A stretch of DNA of 64,000 bases from Allomesorhizobium camelthorni. GTDB lineage: Bacteria > Pseudomonadota > Alphaproteobacteria > Rhizobiales > Rhizobiaceae. This document shows positions 56,993-64,000 of the stretch, one piece after another; position 1 is the stretch's first letter; every line of letters starts with the position of its first letter. The notes beneath the pieces were generated by a model. The model did not search any database. It was not told the DNA's origin and worked only from the letters and a program-made list of their open reading frames with translations. The position numbers and the translations under genes were made by a program. Where the stretch lies: positions 1-64,000 of the forward strand of contig NZ_JAAKZF010000017.1 of the NCBI RefSeq assembly GCF_011045125.1. The letters are read 5' to 3'.

Positions 56993-59917
56993 ATGGCCGA
57001 TCACAAATATCTTTCCGTTCGCGGCGCGCGCGAACACAATCTGAAGAATATCGATCTCGACCTGCCGCGCGACTCGCTGATCGTGATGACCGGCCTGTCG
57101 GGCTCGGGCAAGTCCTCGCTCGCCTTCGACACGATCTATGCCGAGGGCCAGCGCCGCTATGTCGAGAGCCTCTCGGCCTATGCGCGCCAGTTCCTGGAGA
57201 TGATGCAGAAGCCCGATGTCGACCAGATCGACGGCCTGTCACCCGCGATCTCGATCGAGCAGAAGACCACGTCGCGCAATCCGCGTTCGACCGTCGGCAC
57301 GGTCACCGAAATATACGACTACATGCGCCTGCTCTTCGCGCGCGTCGGCATTCCCTATTCGCCGGCCACCGGCCTGCCGATCGAGAGCCAGACGGTCAGC
57401 CAGATGGTGGATCGGGTGCTGGCGCTGGAGGAAGGCACGCGGCTCTATATCATGGCGCCGATCGTGCGCGGCCGCAAAGGCGAGTACCGCAAGGAATTCG
57501 CCGAACTGCAGAAGAAGGGCTTTCAGCGCGTCAAGATCGACGGCCAGTTCTACGAGATTGCCGACGCGCCGGCGCTCGACAAGAAGTACAAGCACGACAT
57601 CGATGTGGTGGTCGACCGCATCGTGGTGCGCGGCGACCTCGCCACGCGGCTTGCGGATTCCATCGAGACCGCGTTGAAGCTGGCCGAAGGGCTTTGCGTG
57701 GCCGAATTCGCCGACCGGCCGCTGCCGGCGTCGGAAACGGCGGAGGATTCCGCCAACAAGTCGAAGAACGACACGCATGAGCGTCTCCTGTTCTCCGAAA
57801 AATTCGCCTGCCCGGTTTCCGGCTTCACCATTCCCGAGATCGAGCCGCGGCTGTTTTCGTTCAACAATCCGTTCGGCGCCTGCCCGGCCTGCGACGGGCT
57901 CGGCAGCCAGCGCGCCATCGACGCGAGCCTCGTCGTTCCCGACGAGAACGTCACGCTGCGCGACGGCGCGGTCAGCCCGTGGGCGAAGTCTACCTCGCCC
58001 TATTATTCGCAGACGCTGGACGCGCTGGGCAAGGTCTACGGCTTCAAGCTCGGCGACAAGTTCAAGGATCTGACCGACGAGGCGAAGGACGCGGTGCTGA
58101 ACGGCACCGGCGAGCGCCAGATCACCTTCAACTATGATGACGGCCTGCGCTCCTACAAGACGACGAAGACCTTCGAGGGCGTCATCCCCAATCTCGAGCG
58201 CCGTTGGAAGGAAACCGAATCCGCCTGGATGCGTGAGGAGATCGAGCGCTTCATGTCGGCCAGCCCCTGCCCGGCTTGCAACGGCTACCGCCTGAAGCCC
58301 GAGACGCTGGCGGTGAAGATCGCCGGCCTGCACATCGGCCAAGTCTCGGAAATGTCGATCCGCAAGGCCAATCAATGGTTCGCGGAACTGCCCGCGGCGC
58401 TCAACGCTAAGCAGAACGAGATCGCCGTGCGCGTGCTCAAGGAGATCCGCGAGCGCCTGCGCTTCCTCAACGATGTCGGCCTCGACTATCTCACAATGTC
58501 GCGCAATTCCGGCTCGCTGTCGGGCGGCGAGAGCCAGCGTATTCGCCTGGCATCGCAGATCGGTTCGGGCCTGACCGGCGTGCTCTACGTGCTCGACGAA
58601 CCGTCGATCGGTCTGCACCAGCGCGACAACCAGCGCCTGCTCGATACGCTGAAGCATCTGCGCGACCTCGGCAACACCGTCATCGTGGTAGAGCACGACG
58701 AGGACGCGATCCTGACCGCCGACTACGTCGTCGATATAGGCCCGGCCGCCGGCATCCATGGCGGCGAGATCATTGCCCAGGGCACCCCGGCCGAGGTGAT
58801 GTCCAACCCGAACTCGATCACCGGCAGATATCTGACCGGCGAGCTGGAGATACCGACGCCGCCCACACGGCGCGAGCTGAAGAAGAACCGGCGCATAAAA
58901 ATCGTCGGCGCGCGCGGCAACAATCTGAAGAACGTCACGGCCGAGATCCCGCTTGGCACCTTTACGGCCGTCACCGGCGTTTCGGGCGGCGGCAAGTCGA
59001 CCTTTTTGATCGAGACGCTGTTCAAGGCGGCGTCGCGCCGCATCATGGGTTCGCGCGAGCACCCGGCCGACCACGACCGCATCGAGGGCCTCGAATTCCT
59101 CGACAAGGTCATCGACATCGACCAGTCGCCGATCGGGCGCACCCCTCGCTCAAACCCGGCGACCTACACCGGCGCCTTCACGCCGATACGGGACTGGTTC
59201 GCGGGCCTGCCGGAAGCCAAGGCGCGCGGCTACCAGCCCGGCCGCTTCTCCTTCAACGTCAAGGGCGGGCGCTGCGAGGCCTGCCAGGGCGACGGCCTGA
59301 TCAAGATCGAGATGCACTTCCTGCCTGACGTCTTCGTCACCTGCGACGTCTGCCACGGCAAGCGCTACAACCGCGAGACGCTCGACGTCACCTTCAAGGG
59401 CAAGTCGATCGCCGACGTTCTGGAAATGACGGTCGAGGAAGGCGTCGAGTTCTTCGCCGCAGTGCCCGGCGTGCGCGACAAGCTGGAGACGCTGGCCAAG
59501 GTCGGCCTCGGCTACATCCATGTCGGCCAGCAGGCCAACACGCTGTCGGGCGGCGAGGCGCAGCGCATAAAGCTCGCCAAGGAATTGTCGCGAAAGGCGA
59601 CCGGCAAGACGCTCTACATCCTCGACGAGCCGACGACAGGCTTGCATTTCCACGACGTGGCGAAACTTCTTGAAGTGCTGCACGAGCTTGTCGACCAGGG
59701 GAACACGGTGGTCGTCATCGAGCACAATCTGGAGGTGATCAAGACCTCCGACTGGGTGCTCGACCTCGGCCCCGAGGGCGGCGACGGCGGCGGCGAGCTG
59801 GTGGCGGCCGGCCGGCCGGAGGACATTGCCGAAGAGCCGCGTTCCTATACCGGCCATTTCCTTAAGGAGTTGTTGGCGCGCCGGCCGAAGTCGCGGGCGG
59901 CGGAGGCGGCGGAATAA
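56993..59917 (+). CDS. uvrA: Excinuclease ABC subunit A
   Basis: The 974-residue protein is the damage-recognition ATPase of nucleotide excision repair. It has two ABC modules: Walker [10 protein letters not shown] (about 31) and GVSGGGKST (about 660), signatures [12 protein letters not shown] and [10 protein letters not shown], and Walker [11 protein letters not shown] and [10 protein letters not shown]. The C-terminal zinc module CEACQGDG...[10 protein letters not shown] is intact. In the first zinc module the CPxC pair reads CPVS, so one Cys ligand is Ser. The ATG at 56993 gives the standard [17 protein letters not shown] start. Confidence 0.97.
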   Translation: MADHKYLSVRGAREHNLKNIDLDLPRDSLIVMTGLSGSGKSSLAFDTIYAEGQRRYVESLSAYARQFLEMMQKPDVDQIDGLSPAISIEQKTTSRNPRSTVGTVTEIYDYMRLLFARVGIPYSPATGLPIESQTVSQMVDRVLALEEGTRLYIMAPIVRGRKGEYRKEFAELQKKGFQRVKIDGQFYEIADAPALDKKYKHDIDVVVDRIVVRGDLATRLADSIETALKLAEGLCVAEFADRPLPASETAEDSANKSKNDTHERLLFSEKFACPVSGFTIPEIEPRLFSFNNPFGACPACDGLGSQRAIDASLVVPDENVTLRDGAVSPWAKSTSPYYSQTLDALGKVYGFKLGDKFKDLTDEAKDAVLNGTGERQITFNYDDGLRSYKTTKTFEGVIPNLERRWKETESAWMREEIERFMSASPCPACNGYRLKPETLAVKIAGLHIGQVSEMSIRKANQWFAELPAALNAKQNEIAVRVLKEIRERLRFLNDVGLDYLTMSRNSGSLSGGESQRIRLASQIGSGLTGVLYVLDEPSIGLHQRDNQRLLDTLKHLRDLGNTVIVVEHDEDAILTADYVVDIGPAAGIHGGEIIAQGTPAEVMSNPNSITGRYLTGELEIPTPPTRRELKKNRRIKIVGARGNNLKNVTAEIPLGTFTAVTGVSGGGKSTFLIETLFKAASRRIMGSREHPADHDRIEGLEFLDKVIDIDQSPIGRTPRSNPATYTGAFTPIRDWFAGLPEAKARGYQPGRFSFNVKGGRCEACQGDGLIKIEMHFLPDVFVTCDVCHGKRYNRETLDVTFKGKSIADVLEMTVEEGVEFFAAVPGVRDKLETLAKVGLGYIHVGQQANTLSGGEAQRIKLAKELSRKATGKTLYILDEPTTGLHFHDVAKLLEVLHELVDQGNTVVVIEHNLEVIKTSDWVLDLGPEGGDGGGELVAAGRPEDIAEEPRSYTGHFLKELLARRPKSRAAEAAE

Positions 59918-60018
59918 GGCGGCCGGCGCGGGCGCGCCACCTGCGTCATCCAAATTGCGCGTTTTAATTGTGCATTTTCGCCTGCATACTCGCCGGTATC
60001 GCAGGCCGGAGGGATCGA

Positions 60019-61320
60019 ATGAACAATATCGCAGCGTCGCCGCCGCCCCAGCCCACCGGCAATATGCTGGTGATGTTTCAGCCGAACCGGAAGCCGAAGG
60101 AAATCGAGAGGCTGATCTCCAACGCGATCGGCGCCAAGGTGGTGCATTCCCGCGATTTCCGCGCCGCCGGGCCTGATGTGGCGGAAGCTTTCGCCGAGGC
60201 CGGCGCGCTCAGCCTCGATCGGCTCGGCATCGCCGTGATCAAGGCTCCCGAGGGCGACGGCATATCGGTCGCCGCAACCATGCTTCGCGCCCGCAAGGAG
60301 GTCGTCGAGGTGCGTCCGGAATTCTGGATGCATGTGCTGGCCGGATGGGACGAGCGCTACGCCGCCTGGGTGCGCGACGGCCTCTCGCTGCTGGCAGACC
60401 CTGCCCTGCGCGCGCTCCTGCCGCCGGGCGGCATCGCCGCGCCGTCGTTCATCCCGGTCGCCGAGCAGATTTCGGCCACCTGGGGCCTCACCGCCACGGG
60501 CGTCGACCGCTCGACCTTTTCCGGTGCGGGCATCAAACTCGCGGTGCTGGATACCGGCCTCGACCTCGTCCATCCGGATTTCGCCGGGCGCAGCATCGTT
60601 TCCGCAAGCTTCGTGCCGGGCGAGGACGTGCAGGATGTCCAGGGCCATGGCACCCACGTCATCGGCACCGCCTGCGGGCCGCTGGCGCCGGCCGAGCAGG
60701 TCCGCTACGGCGTAGCCTACGAAGCGGAGATTCATGCCGGCAAGGTCCTGAACAATGCCGGCTCCGGCACTGAACGCTCGGTTCTCGCCGGCATCGAATG
60801 GGCGGTCGAAAGCAAATGCGAGATCATATCGATGTCGCTCGGCCGTGCCGTGCAGCCGGGCGAGCCACCGGACCCGTTCTACGAGCGCGCCGGCGAATAC
60901 GCGCTCGAGAACGGATCACTGATCATCGCGGCGGCTGGCAATGAAAGCTGGCGGCAGTACAACTCCATCAGGCCAGTCACGTCGCCGGCCAACGCCGCCT
61001 CGATCATGGCGGTCGCGGCGATCGACGCGAAGATGAAGGTGGCGAATTTCTCCTGTGGCGGCATCAACCCGGCCGGCGGCGAGGTTAATATCGCCGGACC
61101 TGGCGTCGACATTCTTTCCACCGTACCGATGCCGCGCAAATACGACCGGTTCTCCGGCACGTCGATGGCGACGCCGCATGTCGCCGGCATCGCCGCCCTT
61201 TTGGCGCAGTCGGACAACACGCTTCGCGGCAAGGCGCTGTGGACGGCGCTTGAGCGCGGCGCGCGCAATATCGGTCACCCGGCGCGCGATGTCGGCTCGG
61301 GGCTCGTGATCGCGCCGTGA
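60019..61320 (+). CDS. Subtilisin-like serine protease (S8 family)
   Basis: The 433-residue protein has an N-terminal propeptide-like region (about 12-105) and an S8 catalytic domain (about 150-430). The triad is Asp in AVLDTGLD (about 179), His in GHGTHVIG (about 212) and Ser in GTSMATPHVAG (about 380); the oxyanion Asn is in AAAGNES. No typical signal peptide is seen, so it may be intracellular or exported by another route. GGAGGG precedes the ATG. A 78-residue propeptide/inhibitor-like protein is encoded 72 nt downstream. Confidence 0.93.
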   Translation: MNNIAASPPPQPTGNMLVMFQPNRKPKEIERLISNAIGAKVVHSRDFRAAGPDVAEAFAEAGALSLDRLGIAVIKAPEGDGISVAATMLRARKEVVEVRPEFWMHVLAGWDERYAAWVRDGLSLLADPALRALLPPGGIAAPSFIPVAEQISATWGLTATGVDRSTFSGAGIKLAVLDTGLDLVHPDFAGRSIVSASFVPGEDVQDVQGHGTHVIGTACGPLAPAEQVRYGVAYEAEIHAGKVLNNAGSGTERSVLAGIEWAVESKCEIISMSLGRAVQPGEPPDPFYERAGEYALENGSLIIAAAGNESWRQYNSIRPVTSPANAASIMAVAAIDAKMKVANFSCGGINPAGGEVNIAGPGVDILSTVPMPRKYDRFSGTSMATPHVAGIAALLAQSDNTLRGKALWTALERGARNIGHPARDVGSGLVIAP

Positions 61321-61392
61321 AGCAGTGCGATGGACTTGCGGGCAGCCCAACCTATATGATGTGGCATGCGGCGACCGTGAAAGGACGCGAAG

Positions 61393-61629
61393 ATGGCCAA
61401 GAACGTGATGGTGCTTGTCGACGAACAGCACGGCCTCGATTCCGTGACCGCCGCCGTTGAAGCCTGCGGTGTCCGCGTCGAGCGCGTCATGCGCGGTATG
61501 AGAACCATTGTCGGCGCCGCCTCCGACGATGCGGCGATCCAGCGGGTGCAGCAAATGGACGGCGTCGCGTCGGTCCGCGAGGAAAAGAGCTTTGCGGTGC
61601 CGCCGCTGCACCGCGACATCCCGCAATAA
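61393..61629 (+). CDS. Small I9 (propeptide/inhibitor)-like protein
   Basis: The 78-residue protein has a beta-alpha-beta-beta-alpha-beta pattern: KNVMVLVDE, a helix GLDSVTAAVEACG, VRVERVMRGMRTIVGAAS, a helix DDAAIQRVQQMDG, then VASVREEKSFAVPP. This is the layout of the I9/subtilisin-propeptide fold. With the subtilase gene just upstream, a role as chaperone or inhibitor of that protease is likely but unproven. It has no signal peptide. Confidence 0.6.
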   Translation: MAKNVMVLVDEQHGLDSVTAAVEACGVRVERVMRGMRTIVGAASDDAAIQRVQQMDGVASVREEKSFAVPPLHRDIPQ

Positions 61630-61716
61630 AATCGTGCGATCCAGTCAGAACGACCGTCACTGGACCTCGACCGCAGAGAAAACGCTAGCAAGCGCGTCGC
61701 GCATTGGCCGCGAAGA

Positions 61717-61920
61717 CTATGGGTTCCTACGCGCAAATTTTCGCGCAGCAGCAAGGCCTGGAAGCTCATTATTGCTGCGATCGAATTCTTCTGCAGTCAG
61801 CGGCTTCATTCTTGCAATCGGCTTCTTACCGCGCATGATGATGACCTCTTCGCCGGCAAGCGCACGGTCGATCAGTTCATTCATTCGCTTTCGAGTTTCC
61901 GTGATGTTCACGCTCACCAT
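61717..61920 (-). CDS. Phd/YefM-type antitoxin, no toxin partner seen
   Basis: The 67-residue protein reads VNITETRKRMNELIDRALAGEEVIIMRGKKPIARMKP, the DNA-binding and dimerisation core of Phd/YefM antitoxins. A C-terminal tail follows that would wrap a VapC/Doc-like toxin. No toxin ORF follows in the 87 nt up to the I9-like gene, nor does one lie upstream. It is therefore an orphan, possibly a relic or a stand-alone regulator. The ATG at 61920 is chosen because it directly precedes the fold. Confidence 0.8.
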   Translation of the reverse strand: MVSVNITETRKRMNELIDRALAGEEVIIMRGKKPIARMKPLTAEEFDRSNNELPGLAAARKFARRNP

Positions 61921-61956
61921 GCCAGCCTCCGATAGATGCAACTGAGAGTTTAGCAC

Positions 61957-62763
61957 ATGACCGATTCTGGAAAAATCCGCGCCGGCATGGGCGGCTGGAC
62001 CTTCGAGCCCTGGGACACCTCTTTCTATCCCGAAAAATTGTCGAAGGCGAAGCAACTCCAGTTCGCCAGCCGCCAGGTTCCGTCCATCGAGGTCAACGGC
62101 ACCTATTATTCGACGTTCAAGCCCGCCACTTTCGCCAAATGGGCGAGCGAGGCGCCGGAAGGTTTTGTCTTTTCACTGAAAGCCATACGCTTCGCGACCA
62201 ACCGCAGGGTGTTGGCGGAAGCCGGCGAGTCGGTCGAGCGGTTTCTCGGTTCGGGGGTCTCCGAACTCGGCGACAAGCTCGGCCCGATCCTCTGGCAGTT
62301 CGCGCCGACCAAAAAATTCGACCCAGCCGATTTCGGCGCCTTCCTGAAGCTTTTGCCCGAAAAACAGGATGGCGTGCCGCTGCGCCACGCGGTGGAGGTC
62401 CGCAACCCGTCCTTCGTCGTGCCGGAATTCGTGGCCCTGCTGCGCGAGCACAACGCCACGGTGGTCTATGCCGACCACGAAAAATATCCTGCTATTGCCG
62501 ACGTCACCGGCGATTTCGTCTACGCCCGGCTGCAGACCGGCGAGGACGAAGTCGAGACCTGCTACAAGCCGAGCGCGCTCGACGCATGGGCTGCACGCGC
62601 GAAAATATGGGCCGAGGGCGGAACGCCTGGCGATCTGCCGCGCGCCGACCCCTCAAGCGAGGCTCCGGTCAAGCCGCGCGACGTGTTCATCTATTTCATC
62701 ACATCCGGCAAGGTGCACGCACCGCACGGGGCGATTGCGCTGATGCAGCGGGTGAGCGACTGA
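61957..62763 (+). CDS. DUF72 family protein
   Basis: The 268-residue protein has the DUF72 (YecE-like) TIM-barrel motifs: RAGMGGWTFEPW near the start, FASRQVPSIEVNGTYYSTF, FVFSLKAIRF, LGPILWQF, AVEVRNPSF and FVYARLQ. The biochemical function is unknown. It is divergent from the orphan antitoxin with 36 nt between starts. Confidence 0.9.
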   Translation: MTDSGKIRAGMGGWTFEPWDTSFYPEKLSKAKQLQFASRQVPSIEVNGTYYSTFKPATFAKWASEAPEGFVFSLKAIRFATNRRVLAEAGESVERFLGSGVSELGDKLGPILWQFAPTKKFDPADFGAFLKLLPEKQDGVPLRHAVEVRNPSFVVPEFVALLREHNATVVYADHEKYPAIADVTGDFVYARLQTGEDEVETCYKPSALDAWAARAKIWAEGGTPGDLPRADPSSEAPVKPRDVFIYFITSGKVHAPHGAIALMQRVSD

Positions 62764-62932
62764 CGCTGGAGAAGCTGGCTTGGCCATGCACGCCTTCGCA
62801 GGGTGTGTTGGGATTCAGGTCAGGCCGCGCCGAAAATGGTGGGTTTCGAGAACCGGAACGGAGCGAACATTCGAGTACGCGAGTACCGGAAGCGCAGAAA
62901 GCCGCCATTTGCAGGCCGGCATCACCTGAATA

Positions 62933-63559
62933 TCACACACCCGTCGTCAGCGCGTCCCAGGCGGCCATAGCGCCGTCGGCCGCCGCAAGCAGCCTGGCGT
63001 GCGAAGCGCCGTCGCGCGCCTGGATCGACATGCCCTGCTGGACCGTCACGTAGAACACCGCGATCGCTTCGCAATCTATACCCGCAGGCAACTCCCCTTC
63101 CCGCACCGCGGCTTCAAGCCGCGTCTTGAGTTCGGCGACATTCGCCTCCCGCCTTTGGCGCAGATCCTCGCAGATGGCGGCGTTGTTGCCGTTGGCGTTG
63201 AGCGCGCCGAGCACGATCAGGCAGCCCGGCGGATCGCCGGCGCGTGAAAAGGCGGCCGCCGATTCGCGCAAAAAGCCCTCCACCGCCTGCTTTGCCGTTG
63301 CCGACTGGTGCAGGCTGCGCCAGATGTCGACGCCTTCGGTCTCGCTGTAGAGATCGGTCGCCTCGCGAAACAGCGCTTCCTTGCTGCCGAAGGCGGCGTA
63401 GAGGCTGGGGGGATTTATACCCATCGCCGCCGTCAGGTCCGCCAGCGAGGCGCCGTCGTAACCCTTCGCCCAGAACAGCCGCATCGCCTGCCGCAGCGCC
63501 TCAGCGCGATCGAAGCCGCGCGGCCGGCCTTTTGAGCTCGCCGAGATGTTTTCTGTCAT
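62933..63559 (-). CDS. TetR-family repressor
   Basis: The 208-residue protein has an N-terminal TetR helix-turn-helix ([40 protein letters not shown], split; about 22-62) and a helical ligand domain of the AcrR C-terminal type. It is divergent from an SDR gene. Two copies of GTTACATAAAT and an ATGTA/TACAT palindrome occupy the 82-nt gap, so it probably represses both genes. The ATG at 63559 is preferred over open frame further upstream, which lies inside the operator region. Confidence 0.9.
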   Translation of the reverse strand: MTENISASSKGRPRGFDRAEALRQAMRLFWAKGYDGASLADLTAAMGINPPSLYAAFGSKEALFREATDLYSETEGVDIWRSLHQSATAKQAVEGFLRESAAAFSRAGDPPGCLIVLGALNANGNNAAICEDLRQRREANVAELKTRLEAAVREGELPAGIDCEAIAVFYVTVQQGMSIQARDGASHARLLAAADGAMAAWDALTTGV

Positions 63560-63563
63560 GACC

Positions 63564-63631
63564 GTTACATAAATCGCTTGACGACGCACCGCAAGCCTGC
63601 CACCAATATATGTATCGACTGTTACATAAAT
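63564..63631. promoter_or_regulatory. Candidate TetR operator: repeated GTTACATAAAT
   Basis: GTTACATAAAT occurs at 63564-63574 and again at 63621-63631. The second copy is part of the palindrome ATGTA-N8-TACAT (63610-63627). The sites flank the divergent tetR and SDR promoters. Confidence 0.55.
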
Positions 63632-63641
63632 GGTGAAAGCA

Positions 63642-64000
63642 ATGCACGACAGCAATTCAAGCAACCATGCCGGCGAGCTCCAGGGCAAGGCGGCGCTGGT
63701 GACCGGCGGCAGCCGCGGCATTGGCGCGGCGATTGCCCTCAAGCTGGCGCGCGCCGGAGCGGATGTCGCGCTGACCTATGCGCGCTCGGCGGGCAAGGCC
63801 GGCGCCGTTGTGAAAGAGATCGAAGCTCTGGGCCGGCGCGGCTTCGCGATCAGAGCCGACAATCTCGACGCCGGCGCGGTCGAAGCGGCGGTCGCGGCGG
63901 CCGTCCGCGAATTCGGACGTCTCGACATCCTGGTCAACAGCGCCGGCATCTATCAGGCAGGTTCGATCGAAACGATGACGATCGAGGCCCTGGATGAAAC
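63642..64000 (+). CDS. SDR-family oxidoreductase (3' end beyond window)
   Basis: About 119 residues are visible before the window ends. They show the short-chain dehydrogenase Rossmann start AALVTGGSRGIGAAIA (TGxxxGxG) and the strand DILVNSAGI (NNAG variant). The catalytic Ser-Tyr-Lys part is outside the window. An ATG at 63630 in the same frame is an alternative start but overlaps the operator repeat. As the divergent neighbour of a TetR repressor it is the likely regulated enzyme; the substrate is unknown. Confidence 0.88.
   Translation, partial: MHDSNSSNHAGELQGKAALVTGGSRGIGAAIALKLARAGADVALTYARSAGKAGAVVKEIEALGRRGFAIRADNLDAGAVEAAVAAAVREFGRLDILVNSAGIYQAGSIETMTIEALDE

Overview
The window is a GC-rich chromosomal segment of an alphaproteobacterium, most likely a Hyphomicrobiales (Rhizobiales) member close to Mesorhizobium/Phyllobacteriaceae. 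This rests on the rhizobial glpR-glpD-glpSTPQUV-glpK glycerol locus, a BA14K-family protein, the sdhE-mfd/recG, coaD-ppi-queA-tgt and ssb/uvrA neighbourhoods, a GTTC-N7-GTTC SOS box (the alphaproteobacterial type) and the residues of GyrA. Taxonomy is inferred from gene content only.

Layout. 1-2.0 kb: an AT-rich DUF4062 gene, a decayed IS481-type transposase tail and a small secreted Cys-rich protein. 2.1-9.7 kb: an accessory locus with a CRP/FNR-type regulator, a very large cytochrome P450/DyP-peroxidase fusion with a membrane-spanning middle, and a class III cyclase-TolB-TPR protein. Three CRP-type palindromes (two perfect TGTGA-N6-TCACA, one with a single mismatch) lie at 2105, 7175 and 9609. 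This is the most promising candidate system in the window. 10-21.7 kb: housekeeping genes (hydrolase, mfd, sdhE, recG, DUF502, glmS, glmU, ccdA) and tRNA-Lys(UUU). 22-33 kb: BA14K protein and the complete glycerol uptake/catabolism locus. 33-37.6 kb: the Anbu (ancestral proteasome) operon, interrupted between its ATP-grasp and alpha-E genes by a small four-helix-bundle (23S IVP-like) gene carried between inverted GTGAGTAGT-type repeats. 38-41 kb: a run of small envelope proteins, including a lipoprotein made of 10-residue tandem repeats. 41-48.5 kb: tgt, queA, a palindromic intergenic repeat, two cyclophilins, coaD, a 46-residue membrane peptide and gyrA. 48.7-54.2 kb: AraC regulator, small enzymes, a frameshifted CPBP protease gene, marC and a second cyclase-TolB-TPR gene. 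54.5-64 kb: rnk, ssb with an SOS box, uvrA, a subtilase followed by a small inhibitor/propeptide-like protein, an orphan Phd-type antitoxin, DUF72, and a divergent tetR/SDR pair cut by the window edge.

How parts work together. The glp genes form one leftward transcription block from sensing (GlpR) through import (GlpSTPQUV) to phosphorylation (GlpK) and oxidation (GlpD). The two glycerol ATPases are complementary degenerate partners, which predicts one consensus and one degenerate ATP site. The CRP-like protein has an intact phosphate-binding cassette and an RE-type recognition helix, and CRP-type sites lie in front of its own gene and of the P450-DyP gene. Local cyclic-nucleotide control of the fused haem enzyme is therefore a concrete, testable proposal. 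The neighbouring cyclase, however, lacks the usual substrate-selecting lysine.
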